This document shows, piece by piece, positions 1 to 7,844 of a stretch of 64,000 nt of DNA; the stretch's first letter is position 1, and the number at the start of each line of letters is the position of its first letter. This stretch comes from Ottelia alismoides. Its lineage: Eukaryota; Streptophyta; Magnoliopsida; Alismatales; Hydrocharitaceae. The notes beneath the pieces are model-generated. The model was not told where the DNA came from. It did not search any database and saw only the letters and a list, made by a program, of their open reading frames with translations. The stretch is taken from positions 1,858,501 through 1,922,500 of the forward strand of contig JAZKJV010011400.1 of NCBI GenBank assembly GCA_037367405.1, given 5' to 3'. Position numbers and translations under genes: made by a program.

Positions 1-355
1 TGGCATGTGCGTCCAGGGCCGAGGCCAACACTTCGCCCGAAGCGTTGATGATCTCCAGCGTGGCATCGAACGAAGGCATACTGTCGCCGTTGCCTCTGAA
101 GCGAAATGCCAATTCGTCTCCAGCTTGAGCCGCGATGCTGAAATGATCAACGTCGGTCTGGCTCTGAATGCGACCGGTCAGTGTGTCGGTGCCTGTAAAC
201 GGAGTGGCAGTCGCAAACGTGCCATTGGGCTCGACCTCGGCCGCCAACACGCGTCGCGTCTCCAAGGTCTCAATCCGCAGTTGGCGGCGAGCTGGACGAC
301 GGCCAGAAGAGCGACTGAAGGGCCGGCGAACATTTCGAGAGGGGCGTGATTCCAT
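1..355 (-). CDS. Partial surface/secreted protein with planctomycete N-terminal motif and PPC-like domain
   Basis: The reading frame is open from an ATG at 355 to the window edge, so only the first 118 residues are visible and the C-terminus lies outside. The N-terminus is very Arg-rich and is followed by LETRRVLAAE (about residues 34-43), the E-x-L-E-x-R-x-x-L-A-type motif that begins many large extracellular planctomycete proteins. Residues from about 42 (EVEPNGTFATATPF) onward resemble a bacterial pre-peptidase C-terminal (PPC) beta-domain, with the usual 'DVDHFSIAAQAGDELAFRF' pattern. Such proteins are usually long, multi-domain and exported. The function of the full protein cannot be told from this fragment. 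Confidence 0.75.
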   Translation of the reverse strand, partial: MESRPSRNVRRPFSRSSGRRPARRQLRIETLETRRVLAAEVEPNGTFATATPFTGTDTLTGRIQSQTDVDHFSIAAQAGDELAFRFRGNGDSMPSFDATLEIINASGEVLASALDAHA

Positions 356-620
356 TGTCGTAGTGCACAGTACAGAGAGGGGACAGCGAGCTGTGAGAGA
401 CTGCACCTGATTATATCCGGGCCACTGCGTTTGGCTATCAAACAGGCCCCCAAACCGATCGCTCGTACACCCCACCTCCAAGGCTTCGTTATCACACCCA
501 AGTCTCGAACACGTAGTGGGGAATGTCCGGCAAATCGCGGCATTTTCTCGATTGGATGGCCGAACAAACCGTGGCCGCAAGTGGCGCCACGACCAGGAGC
601 GACTTGAGCCTGAGATCGAG

Positions 621-1622
621 TCAACCTGTAATGATGCGCATCGGTTGCGAAGCACCGATGCCGTCGGCTTTGAAGCAGTTGATGTAGTGAAAGACAGCCG
701 GGGCGACAATTACCAGGCTGTCAAAGCGATCCAGCAAACCGCCGTGGCCGGGAATCCAAGTGGCCATATCTTTGATTCCCAAGTCGCGTTTCATCGACGA
801 GATCACCAGGTCGCCACACTGGCCCAGGATACTGATCAGCAGGCCCAGCGCAACCAGATGCGGCCAGCGATCCAAAGTCGTTCCCTGAAACAGAAAGTGC
901 CCGATCGTGGCTGCCAGTAGCGTGGTGAGCAAGACCGCTCCGATGGCACCAGCCTGCGTCTTGTTGGGACTCGTGTTGGGCAATAGTTTTCGCTTGCCAA
1001 AACTCTTCCCCGACAAGTAAGCAAACACATCGTTCAGTTCCGTGCACAGCAACAGCCACAACAACATCGGCCGGAACAAAACATCGTTGGAGATATAGGC
1101 CAAATGCCCCAGGCTGATGCCGAAGAGCGCAAACCCAACAATCGCCAGGGACACTCGCTGGATGTAGCCTTTCGGTTGATCCGGCGCCAACCCGATCACG
1201 GCGATCAAGCACATGCCCAGCGTCCACGAAGTAGTAAACAAGGCCATCCAATGATCGATCACGGCAAAGTACGTAACCGATGTCGCGATGATCACCGCAC
1301 CAGTGGCCGTCGGGGCCGCACTAAGTCCCGTAGCTTTGGCGTACTCGCGATAACAAAACAAACTCAGCGCCAGGAAAAAGCCACAAACCCAAGCAGCTCC
1401 CAAGAGAATGGGCAACACCATCGCTGCTGAGAGCACGTACCAGGAGCGCGTCCGGGCTAGTAGTTCCGTGTATGTCTTGTCGCTGATCCGATTAGCGCCC
1501 TTCAGTACTCGGACCAATATCGAAGCCGTTACCAGGCCCAAAACCATGGCCGCGACAATGCCCACGGTGACGGGATGATCAAACGCTTGGGTAGCATCGA
1601 ACAGACGCTCTCGCGCGGTCAC
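621..1622 (-). CDS. cdsA: Phosphatidate cytidylyltransferase (CDP-diglyceride synthase)
   Basis: Makes CDP-diacylglycerol from phosphatidic acid and CTP at the inner membrane, the activated precursor of phospholipids. The 333-residue protein has many hydrophobic segments and ends with the CdsA signature at about residues 276-299 (SMKRD...KD...PGHGGLLDRFDS), which carries the conserved Lys/Asp and HGG-x-x-DR-x-D residues. The frame is open further upstream, but a GTG at 1622 overlaps the TGA of the upstream phosphatidyltransferase as GTGA. That is the usual translational-coupling arrangement, so this start is preferred. A canonical CdsA is often shorter (about 270-285 residues); the extra length is an N-terminal hydrophobic extension. 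It probably works with the neighbouring CDP-alcohol phosphatidyltransferase. Confidence 0.9.
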   Translation of the reverse strand: MTARERLFDATQAFDHPVTVGIVAAMVLGLVTASILVRVLKGANRISDKTYTELLARTRSWYVLSAAMVLPILLGAAWVCGFFLALSLFCYREYAKATGLSAAPTATGAVIIATSVTYFAVIDHWMALFTTSWTLGMCLIAVIGLAPDQPKGYIQRVSLAIVGFALFGISLGHLAYISNDVLFRPMLLWLLLCTELNDVFAYLSGKSFGKRKLLPNTSPNKTQAGAIGAVLLTTLLAATIGHFLFQGTTLDRWPHLVALGLLISILGQCGDLVISSMKRDLGIKDMATWIPGHGGLLDRFDSLVIVAPAVFHYINCFKADGIGASQPMRIITG

Positions 1623-2284
1623 TTGTCTAGTCCTTCCAGAAAGTTGGCCGCTCGCCTGAGACGACGTGCGGCGGTGATCAGTCCCCCGAAGATAACCACG
1701 ACGAGCATGATTCGCGTTTCGCCCCATGACAAGCGCCACGCCACGGGCGTGCCAGCCATGTAGATCGAAAGCGCCGTAGCCAAAGCCATTCGTTGAGGCT
1801 TGGCCATCGGTCCGGAAAAGTCATTGGGAGCTCCGACCGCTTTACCAGTGGCTCGCACATAAGCCACAAACACGGAAACCAAAGCGGCCAGATATCCTAA
1901 GGCAAGATCGCCCGCTACCGCATAACCCAATCCGATGAAGACCGCAGCATCTGAGACGCGATCCGGTACTTCGTTATACAGCTCGCCTTTACGTGACGCG
2001 GTGCCACGCTGGACGGCCACCATGCCATCAAACAAGTTGCACAGCAGTCGCACCTGACACCCCACCGCACCGGTCAACCATAAAAGCCGTTGCCCAAGGT
2101 CACTCGTCAGGCTGGTACTCGCATAAGCCAGGCCGGCCAGCATGGCAGCAAGCATCCCAAAGATCGAAATCGAATTGGGAGTGGCCCCAATTCTGACAAG
2201 CCAATGCGTTACCGCTTCTGCCCAGCGCGTGTTGCGACTCTTGATCGGTCGACGCTCGGTCGGTTCATACGGACGAGTATTCAT
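1619..2284 (-). CDS. CDP-alcohol phosphatidyltransferase family protein with altered active site
   Basis: A 221-residue membrane protein with several hydrophobic helices. The family signature is recognisable but altered. Against D-x2-D-G-x2-A-R-x8-G-x3-D-x3-D, the sequence has Asn83, Asp86, Gly87, Ala90, Val91, Gly100, Asn104 and Asp108, followed by Asp112. Two of the four metal-binding acidic positions are therefore Asn, and the Arg is Val. Canonical members transfer a phosphatidyl group from CDP-diacylglycerol to an alcohol. Here the gene overlaps a CdsA gene, which would supply the CDP-lipid. The substitutions may define a subfamily with a different donor or metal geometry, or a non-catalytic one. 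The substrate is unknown. Confidence 0.8.
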   Translation of the reverse strand: MNTRPYEPTERRPIKSRNTRWAEAVTHWLVRIGATPNSISIFGMLAAMLAGLAYASTSLTSDLGQRLLWLTGAVGCQVRLLCNLFDGMVAVQRGTASRKGELYNEVPDRVSDAAVFIGLGYAVAGDLALGYLAALVSVFVAYVRATGKAVGAPNDFSGPMAKPQRMALATALSIYMAGTPVAWRLSWGETRIMLVVVIFGGLITAARRLRRAANFLEGLDK

Positions 2285-2301
2285 CTAAGGAACCGTAAAA
2301 A

Positions 2302-2319
2302 ATAAGTGACCGGACTTAT
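2302..2319. promoter_or_regulatory. Short inverted repeat upstream of the phosphatidyltransferase-cdsA pair
   Basis: ATAAGT, six bases, ACTTAT: a perfect 6-bp inverted repeat 18-35 bases before the start at 2284. It could be an operator or chance. No clear -35/-10 pair was identified beside it. Confidence 0.2.
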
Positions 2320-2420
2320 CGTAGGAGAATACAACCGGCATAACAGAAGACGATCGGCCTCCATGGTCAGGCAATCATCATAACCAGAAGCGGTCGCAAA
2401 AGTACGGCACCAACGAATTA

Positions 2421-2462
2421 GCCCTCGTAAGAAGCCATGGATACCATACTTCTCACGAGGGC
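2421..2462 (-). terminator. Stem-loop after the MORN-repeat gene
   Basis: GCCCTCGT (2421-2428) pairs with ACGAGGGC (2455-2462). After one mismatch, AGAAG (2430-2434) pairs with CTTCT (2449-2453), leaving a 14-base loop. It lies about 65-110 bases beyond the stop of the 2529-3695 gene. No U-run follows, so it is a hairpin with probable but unproven terminator function. Confidence 0.5.
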
Positions 2463-2528
2463 CTGGTGGATCTGGTCAGCTGATGCAGTATTCGTAGCCA
2501 CCGCTGCCAAGTGGCTTTGTCTAACCAC

Positions 2529-3695
2529 CTACTGAGGTACTGCACTCTTGGCGTTGAATGCCGAACGACTTTCAGGATAGAGTGACTTATCGGTTACCGG
2601 TTTGGAAATGGCTTTGCCTGTCATATCCCAGGCTGAGATTTTTCCTTGTGGTTTGCCCCCGACGAACGTAGCTACAGCTTCTTTCATACCGTTGGGATGA
2701 CGCCAAGTCCAAGCACCAACCTGCAAGCCGCGTTCATACCGCCCGACTATCGCCACTTCGCCATTACGATGCCAGCACTCGTAGTTGCCTTCCAAGACCC
2801 CCTCGCGATAGGTGCCTTTGATTGCGACCTTACCATTATCATGATGAGTGGCGAAGTCACCGTGCAAAATCTTGTTGCCTTCCGTCACCGATTTGCCCAG
2901 AGTCGAGTCGCTCCAGTTATCGAGACTGCCAAGGCGATGGACCGGCGATTGGTAATGATAGGTACTCTTGATCGATCCATTAGGAAATTTTTGAATTTCT
3001 TCGATTATCTTGCGGCCATTTTCGTAAGTCTCTTCGAGTGCATTCTTGCCATCTAGCTTTTCCAGCAAGGCACCATCCAAGACTCCATCTTTGTAGTTGA
3101 TCTGAGACTTGATCTGTCCGGCACTGCTGAAGTACGTAGTCACTCCATGTCGCAAACCATTCTTCAGCTCGATCTGCAAAACAGTTTTGCCATCATGATC
3201 TGCGATGGTCCACATGTTGTTCATCTTGCCATCGACAAAATCAACGGTGGATACAAACGGTGGTTTGAAAGAACTGATCCCCAGTTGGGCTTGCACTTTC
3301 TTCGATTCGTTGACATCGAGATGTTTAACCCAAGTACCGGTCGGCGTTCCCCATTGATAGCTGCCTTCGACATTCACATCCCCGGTCGGAGAGAATTCAC
3401 GGTAGACTCCATGGTTGACGAAGTCACCCTTGCTTGACATGGCCACGGAACGTTCGATGTGCACGCGTCCATTATCGTAACGCTCGCGTACTATTTCCTG
3501 CTCGGTGGAACTGGAGCTGTCAGACACTTTCTGATTTTCGGCTATCGGCTGGTCGTCGACTTGTTCGATCGGTTCGCCGGAAAGACTGGTCAAGTAGACC
3601 AAACTTGCTGGTGGGTTTTCGACTTGCAGTTGTGCCCATCCTTGAGCTGGCAGAGTCGAAAGGGCTAACAGCGCCCAAACACTGAGATTTCTCAC
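2529..3695 (-). CDS. Secreted YwqK/MORN-type repeat protein
   Basis: A 388-residue protein with a Sec signal peptide (residues 1-21, ending about GWA). It then has a Ser-rich spacer and many copies of a roughly 22-residue motif of the form 'YxNGxxxxExxYxxGxxxGxWxxxxxxG' (for example THHDNGKVAIKGTYREGVLE and CWHRNGEVAIVGRYERGLQ). This is the MORN-variant repeat of the family named after YwqK. The repeats form beta-hairpins and are thought to mediate binding; no catalytic residues are expected. The family name includes 'antitoxin', but no toxin partner is adjacent, so that role is not supported here. Its neighbours on both sides appear to be separate transcription units. Confidence 0.75.
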   Translation of the reverse strand: MRNLSVWALLALSTLPAQGWAQLQVENPPASLVYLTSLSGEPIEQVDDQPIAENQKVSDSSSSTEQEIVRERYDNGRVHIERSVAMSSKGDFVNHGVYREFSPTGDVNVEGSYQWGTPTGTWVKHLDVNESKKVQAQLGISSFKPPFVSTVDFVDGKMNNMWTIADHDGKTVLQIELKNGLRHGVTTYFSSAGQIKSQINYKDGVLDGALLEKLDGKNALEETYENGRKIIEEIQKFPNGSIKSTYHYQSPVHRLGSLDNWSDSTLGKSVTEGNKILHGDFATHHDNGKVAIKGTYREGVLEGNYECWHRNGEVAIVGRYERGLQVGAWTWRHPNGMKEAVATFVGGKPQGKISAWDMTGKAISKPVTDKSLYPESRSAFNAKSAVPQ

Positions 3696-4159
3696 GGCAT
3701 CTTCCTTAGTAACACGAAGTGATTGCCGTAACTATCGGTGAAATCCTGTTGATATTTCAGTGCAAAGTCGTTGAGTTTCTGCACCCTGGGTAACCAGTTT
3801 GCTAAGGCACAATAAAACTATGTCGCTTCAAACATCGCACCAAACAATCGCAGGTGGCTGGTTATGGAGAGTGCACTATGCTAATCGTGCGATAAGTCCG
3901 CTCATTTATTTTTTGCGGTTGCTAATTGAACCGCCGCCACTTGGCAAGCTGGTTAGCCACCGCCGCCAGAAGGTGGACGCGAAAGCTGGCGTTTTCCACC
4001 GCCTGGCAGCGGTGGCTACGAAGACTGGAGCAAGAACAAGAGAAATCGTAGCTGAACAAGCTGGAGATCAGTTCACCCGGTTGTGGCGCCAGGCCAAAAC
4101 ATGTCCTGCTGTCACGCGGACTCGCGCAGCTACAAAGATACACATGCAGATCAAGCCGA
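3696..4159. other. Intergenic region with one hairpin repeat
   Basis: This 464-base gap separates two minus-strand genes. It carries one full copy of the dispersed hairpin repeat (3919-4023) and a short 'gctaaggcac' stretch at 3799-3808 that also precedes the repeat copy near 18849. No convincing gene was seen; the open frames across it lack a ribosome site or recognisable family. Confidence 0.6.
3919..4023. repeat. Dispersed hairpin repeat, copy A
   Basis: It contains the shared block 'gccacttggcaagctgg', 'tagccaccg...ccaga...ggtggacgcgaaag', then 'tccaccg...ggcagcggtggctacgaag'. The outer arms (tagccacc / ggtggcta) and inner arms (ggtgga / tccacc) fold into one long imperfect hairpin. It matches the copies at 18849 and 28603 closely over about 90 bases. 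Confidence 0.8.
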
Positions 4160-4690
4160 TCATCGAGCACCAGCGGCGGCACCAATTGCAGCACCTACAT
4201 TAGCTCCGGTATTTCCACCAACAGCTCGTCCCACGGCTGCCCCAACGTTTGCTCCAGCATTGATGCTCGAGCCGTAGTTGCCATAGCCACTGTTGTAGTA
4301 GCCAGCGTTGTTTCCATAGTAGCCGCCATTGCCATAGTACCCACCGTTACCATAGTACGCGTTATTGCCGTAGTAGTTCCCTCGGCCGCCGTAATAGCTG
4401 CCGCCATAGGGCGTCGCATAGTAGTTGGAGTTTCCGCGGTAGTAGCCATTGGAAACGGAGGGTGAGTACGAGGAGTTTGACCAATTCGAACTGGGGCTGT
4501 AATAGCCACCGGAATAACCATTGCTGTAACCGCCTGAGTAGCTGACCGAACCGCCACCGCAGCAGCAGGCATTCTGGCTGTTGCCACCGCGACGATGATG
4601 ACGGTGTCCGGCGGAGACGTCTGGGACTAACAGGAACAGCACAGCAGCAGTGAGCGACGCGACGAGCGTGAGACGACCATGAATTGACAT
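4160..4690 (-). CDS. Secreted Tyr/Gly/Asn-rich protein with glycine-zipper tail
   Basis: The first ATG giving a clean signal peptide is at 4690 (MSIHGRLTLVASLTAAVLFL..., cleavage about VSA-GH). The frame is open further upstream but without such a signal. The mature part begins with a His/Arg patch and a CCCGGG cluster. It then has dozens of Tyr-Gly-Asn repeats (GGYYGNGGYYGNNA type) and ends in a GANVGAAVGRAVGGNTGANV-like glycine-zipper stretch. The composition suggests a low-complexity, surface-associated or envelope-embedded protein of 176 residues. No enzymatic domain is visible. It is transcribed divergently from the PQQ-like propeller gene at 4879. Confidence 0.65.
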   Translation of the reverse strand: MSIHGRLTLVASLTAAVLFLLVPDVSAGHRHHRRGGNSQNACCCGGGSVSYSGGYSNGYSGGYYSPSSNWSNSSYSPSVSNGYYRGNSNYYATPYGGSYYGGRGNYYGNNAYYGNGGYYGNGGYYGNNAGYYNSGYGNYGSSINAGANVGAAVGRAVGGNTGANVGAAIGAAAGAR

Positions 4691-4838
4691 CAATACTATC
4701 CTTCGACTGGAAATGCCTGGAAGATGAACGCTCAACTCTGAGCGTTTTCGCAGGTATCCAGAGGGAAGCAAGCTGCATGCCACCGCAGAGCTGGGGCCTT
4801 GGTTCCAGCCTGTGCCAACCCATGGGCTTTTGTCTGCT

Positions 4839-4844
4839 TATAAT
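4839..4844 (+). promoter_or_regulatory. Candidate -10 element (TATAAT) before the PQQ-like gene
   Basis: A perfect TATAAT lies 35 bases before the ATG at 4879. No good -35 is found 16-18 bases upstream, so this is only a partial promoter match. Confidence 0.35.
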
Positions 4845-4878
4845 GCGAGTTTCCCTCCTTCCCCGAAAGGTCCCGCCA

Positions 4879-6093
4879 ATGCTCGCTCACCTGCTAACTT
4901 GTCTGATATTGATTACTGGAGACTGGCCTCAGTTTCGAGGTCCGGAGGCTGACGCGCATGCAGTTGGTGAACCAACTCCGCTGAAATGGTCCGAGACCGA
5001 GAACGTGGCTTGGAAAGTCCCCATTGCTGGACTGGGTTGGTCATCACCTGTGGTTGTCAACAAACGAGTGTTCTTGACGACGGCTGTCCCTGAAGGCGAA
5101 GGCTTGTCGTTGAGAGCTCTGGCCATCGATGCGCAGACGGGTGAAACCGTTTGGGATCGAGAGGTCAAGTCAGTGGCGAAAGCGCCGAGCATTCATTCCA
5201 AAAACAGCCATGCCAGCCCGACACCGATCGTGGATGGCGATGCCGTCTTCGTGCACTTCGGGGCTCTTGGGATGGCTAGACTATCGGCTGCCGATGGACA
5301 AATCCAATGGTTGTGCCAGGACTTGATTTATCCCCCGATGCATGGCAGCGGCGGGTCACCTGTACTGTATGACGGCAAACTGTTTATTGCATGCGATGGC
5401 AGCCAGGATCCGTTTGTGGCAGCCGTCGATGCCAACAGTGGCCAGGTAGTCTGGAAGAAACCTCGATCAGTCACCGCACGCATCAGCCATTCCTTCGGTA
5501 CCGCCACATTGGCCAAGGTCGATGGCCGGATGCAGTTGATCGCGCCAGGTCCCGATCACCTGGCAGCCTACGATCCCAACAGCGGTGAAGAGCTATGGAA
5601 AGTCGTGGCCGCGGGTTGGTCGGTCGTACCTCAACCGACGATTGGTCATGGCCTGGTGATTTACAATCACGATTATGACAACCCAGAATTGATCGCCGTC
5701 CGCTTAGGTGGGCAAGGCGACATCACTGAAAGTCATATTGCCTGGCGTCTGAAGCGCGGCGCACCCAGCACGCCATCGCCTCTGCTGGTAGGAGACGAAC
5801 TGTACTTTGTGTCCGATAACGGTATCGCATCGTGCGTCGATGCCAAGAGCGGCAAGACTCATTGGATGGAGCGCATTGGCGGTAACTTTTCATCCTCGCC
5901 CGTCTATGCCAATGGCCGCGTGTTGATCATGAACGAAACCGGCAAAGCCACCTGGCTGAAAGTCGGCAAAGAGTTCGAGGTCTTGGGCACCAACGAGCTC
6001 CCTGGACGCACCTTCGCCACGCCAGCATTTAGCGGCGGTGCGATGTACTTGCGCACCGACCAGATGCTCTACAAGTTCGCCCAGCCCAACTAG
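4879..6093 (+). CDS. Exported PQQ-like beta-propeller protein
   Basis: A 404-residue protein starting at ATG 4879, just upstream of 'DWPQFRGPEADAHA', the typical beginning of planctomycete PQQ-like propellers. A 'gaaagg' lies close upstream. A short hydrophobic N-terminus (MLAHLLTCLILITG) serves as the signal. The body has repeated blade motifs with Ala-x-Asp-x-x-(S/T)-G-x-x-x-W (for example 'AIDAQTGETVWD', 'AYDPNSGEELWK', 'CVDAKSGKTHWM'). Residues typical of true PQQ dehydrogenases were not seen, so it probably is a propeller scaffold or binding protein in the periplasm rather than a quinoprotein enzyme. It is a paralogue of the gene at 60290. A start further upstream (4684) is possible but would overlap the divergent gene. 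Confidence 0.8.
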   Translation: MLAHLLTCLILITGDWPQFRGPEADAHAVGEPTPLKWSETENVAWKVPIAGLGWSSPVVVNKRVFLTTAVPEGEGLSLRALAIDAQTGETVWDREVKSVAKAPSIHSKNSHASPTPIVDGDAVFVHFGALGMARLSAADGQIQWLCQDLIYPPMHGSGGSPVLYDGKLFIACDGSQDPFVAAVDANSGQVVWKKPRSVTARISHSFGTATLAKVDGRMQLIAPGPDHLAAYDPNSGEELWKVVAAGWSVVPQPTIGHGLVIYNHDYDNPELIAVRLGGQGDITESHIAWRLKRGAPSTPSPLLVGDELYFVSDNGIASCVDAKSGKTHWMERIGGNFSSSPVYANGRVLIMNETGKATWLKVGKEFEVLGTNELPGRTFATPAFSGGAMYLRTDQMLYKFAQPN

Positions 6094-6442
6094 TGTAGCC
6101 CGACGCGCCTGCGTCGGAAAAAGTATCCCCGACGCGCCGCGTGGGAGTAATGGCTTTGTTTGCGCTCGTCCACCGCCTGGCGGCGGTGGCTACGGGGCAT
6201 TTTCAAGTGCGCGAACTTTCTCGCTTGAATATGTGTCCACTCAGAAGATCCCAGCGACCTTGCTGCGTGATCCTGTCCTGTCAGTTCTGAATTTCAACAT
6301 CGTTTTCTGACGAGTAAGGCAACATGCTGCGTCATCAGGGTTCGTGAATTACCGCAATTGATTGAGCTTTGGCCCCAGTTGTTCACGCCAGGCGATTGGT
6401 TCGCTGCTGGTATGTCCATGCCAACTCAACGAAAGCAAAATC
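6094..6442. other. Intergenic region with two hairpins
   Basis: Just after the propeller stop, CCGACGC (6100-6106), loop GCCT, GCGTCGG (6111-6117) forms a 7-bp hairpin that may act as a terminator, although A's rather than T's follow. A second hairpin at 6170-6189 is a short relative of the dispersed repeat. No gene was recognised. Confidence 0.55.
6170..6189. repeat. Dispersed hairpin repeat, short copy D
   Basis: CCACCGCC, loop TGGC, GGCGGTGG: a perfect 8-bp stem. With the following 'ctacggggc' it matches the right arm ('ccaccgcctggcagcggtggctacgaag') of the larger repeat copies, without their left arm. Confidence 0.6.
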
Positions 6443-7669
6443 ATGTTCCCCAAGGTACGCAGGCAGCCCTACAAGCTGCATCTGGATGGCCTGTTGCGCG
6501 CCGAGGCTGGATTGATCTCTGAAAGCTTGCGCCCGCAGTTCTGGCGCTTGGTGCATCGCGTGCGCATGTGCACACAGCTTCTGGATCCACAGCCCGGCAG
6601 CCACAGCCACTGGCATCGAGACCTGATCAAATCGCTGGCCAAGGTTGCCGAGCATTCGACAGCCTGGACGCGATCGCCGGAGAGTTTGTCGCGCCAGAGC
6701 GGCAGCTCAGCGCAGCAGTTTCGTCAACTGGTCGCGCATTTGTTCGAGCGTTATCCAGTACCAAACTTTATGGCCCGCGTTTGGTTGGATGTGATGGGAC
6801 AACACTGGCAAGTTGAACTCTACCTGCATCTGGCCCAAGGCTTGAGCATTCGTCAATTTCGAATGCCTGAAGAAATCACTGTTCGCTTGACCAAGTCGGC
6901 GGCGAGTTGGTTTATGCAGGGCCCTGACGATCTGCGACCGGTGGCTGCCATGCGCTGGGCTCAAGTGCGTTCGCTCGGTGGCGACTCGCAACTGGCGCGC
7001 TGCCTGGCCACCTGCACTCATCTGTCGCGCTGCACCAGTGATGAACATTTCTGGCAATCGGTAATCAGGTTCCTGGTGCGCTATCCATCGATCTCCGATG
7101 AAGAGGTGATCTCGATTATCGAGTTCATCGAACAACAAAGATTTGTGCCTGCCAGCGAGGTCATGAACGACTATATGTGGGACCAGTACATCGGCGATCA
7201 ACCGCTGCAACCAAACTTTACGCTCCAAGGACGCACTCTGCGTTCGTTGCGACGCCACATGAGCCACTGGATGTCGGAGTTAGCCTCGACTCGCAATCTG
7301 CCGACGCTCAAGAGTCGGCGAGGCTGGAGGCAGTCGACCATCGCACCTTGGAAGTGGCAAGAAGGTGATGTTGTTTGGATGATCGAAGAACTGCACGACC
7401 GCGAGAGCCTGGTGATCGAAGGCCGCATCATGCGTCACTGCGTGGCCAGTTATTGTCATGCTTGTTTTCAAGGTCGAGCCTCAATCTGGTCGCTGCGCGC
7501 GTGCATTGACGGCCGGATCAAACGGGTCCTGACCATCGAAGTGGCTCCGCGAACCAAAATCATTCGCCAAGCCAAAGGCTATCGCAATGCCATAGCCGAT
7601 CCCGATGTCCGCCGAATTCTGCGTCTGTGGGCCGAGCAGGAATGCTTGACCTTGAACCGTCAGATTTAA
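6443..7669 (+). CDS. PcfJ-domain protein
   Basis: A 408-residue protein from ATG 6443; the frame is also open to a TTG at 6362. The C-terminal part has the PcfJ family pattern: 'EGRIMRHCVASY', a following Cys, 'GRASIWSLR', 'LTIEV', 'IRQAKGYRN' and a final helical 'LRLWAEQECL'. The rest is helical and Arg/Trp-rich without another domain I recognise. PcfJ was first named on conjugative plasmids, but many bacteria carry chromosomal homologues whose function is unknown. No conjugation gene is nearby. The conserved His-Cys and Cys residues suggest a metal site or an enzyme, which is inference only. Confidence 0.7.
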   Translation: MFPKVRRQPYKLHLDGLLRAEAGLISESLRPQFWRLVHRVRMCTQLLDPQPGSHSHWHRDLIKSLAKVAEHSTAWTRSPESLSRQSGSSAQQFRQLVAHLFERYPVPNFMARVWLDVMGQHWQVELYLHLAQGLSIRQFRMPEEITVRLTKSAASWFMQGPDDLRPVAAMRWAQVRSLGGDSQLARCLATCTHLSRCTSDEHFWQSVIRFLVRYPSISDEEVISIIEFIEQQRFVPASEVMNDYMWDQYIGDQPLQPNFTLQGRTLRSLRRHMSHWMSELASTRNLPTLKSRRGWRQSTIAPWKWQEGDVVWMIEELHDRESLVIEGRIMRHCVASYCHACFQGRASIWSLRACIDGRIKRVLTIEVAPRTKIIRQAKGYRNAIADPDVRRILRLWAEQECLTLNRQI

Positions 7670-7760
7670 GCCCAAATCAATGGCCGCCGGGAGTTTGCGA
7701 ATGTGCGAATTCTGCGAAAATGTCCCACGAGCGACACTATAGGGCGAGCGGCGTGTTTAC

Positions 7761-7766
7761 TATACT
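7761..7766 (+). promoter_or_regulatory. Candidate -10 (TATACT) of the RND operon
   Basis: TATACT lies about 80 bases before the adaptor start. A convincing -35 was not found at the expected distance. Confidence 0.25.
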
Positions 7767-7844
7767 GAGTATCTAACCCGAAAGGCTGGATTCTGCAGCA
7801 GTCCGCCTTTAACGCCGACTTTCCCACCCTAAGCTCCCTCCTGG

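Noticed and set aside
1622..1739. Longer start for cdsA
   Set aside because: The extra 39 residues are basic, lie within the upstream gene and lack a ribosome site, whereas GTG 1622 forms a GTGA overlap.
2529..3695. Antitoxin role for the YwqK/MORN protein
   Set aside because: The name is inherited from the family. No toxin is adjacent and a signal peptide points to export.
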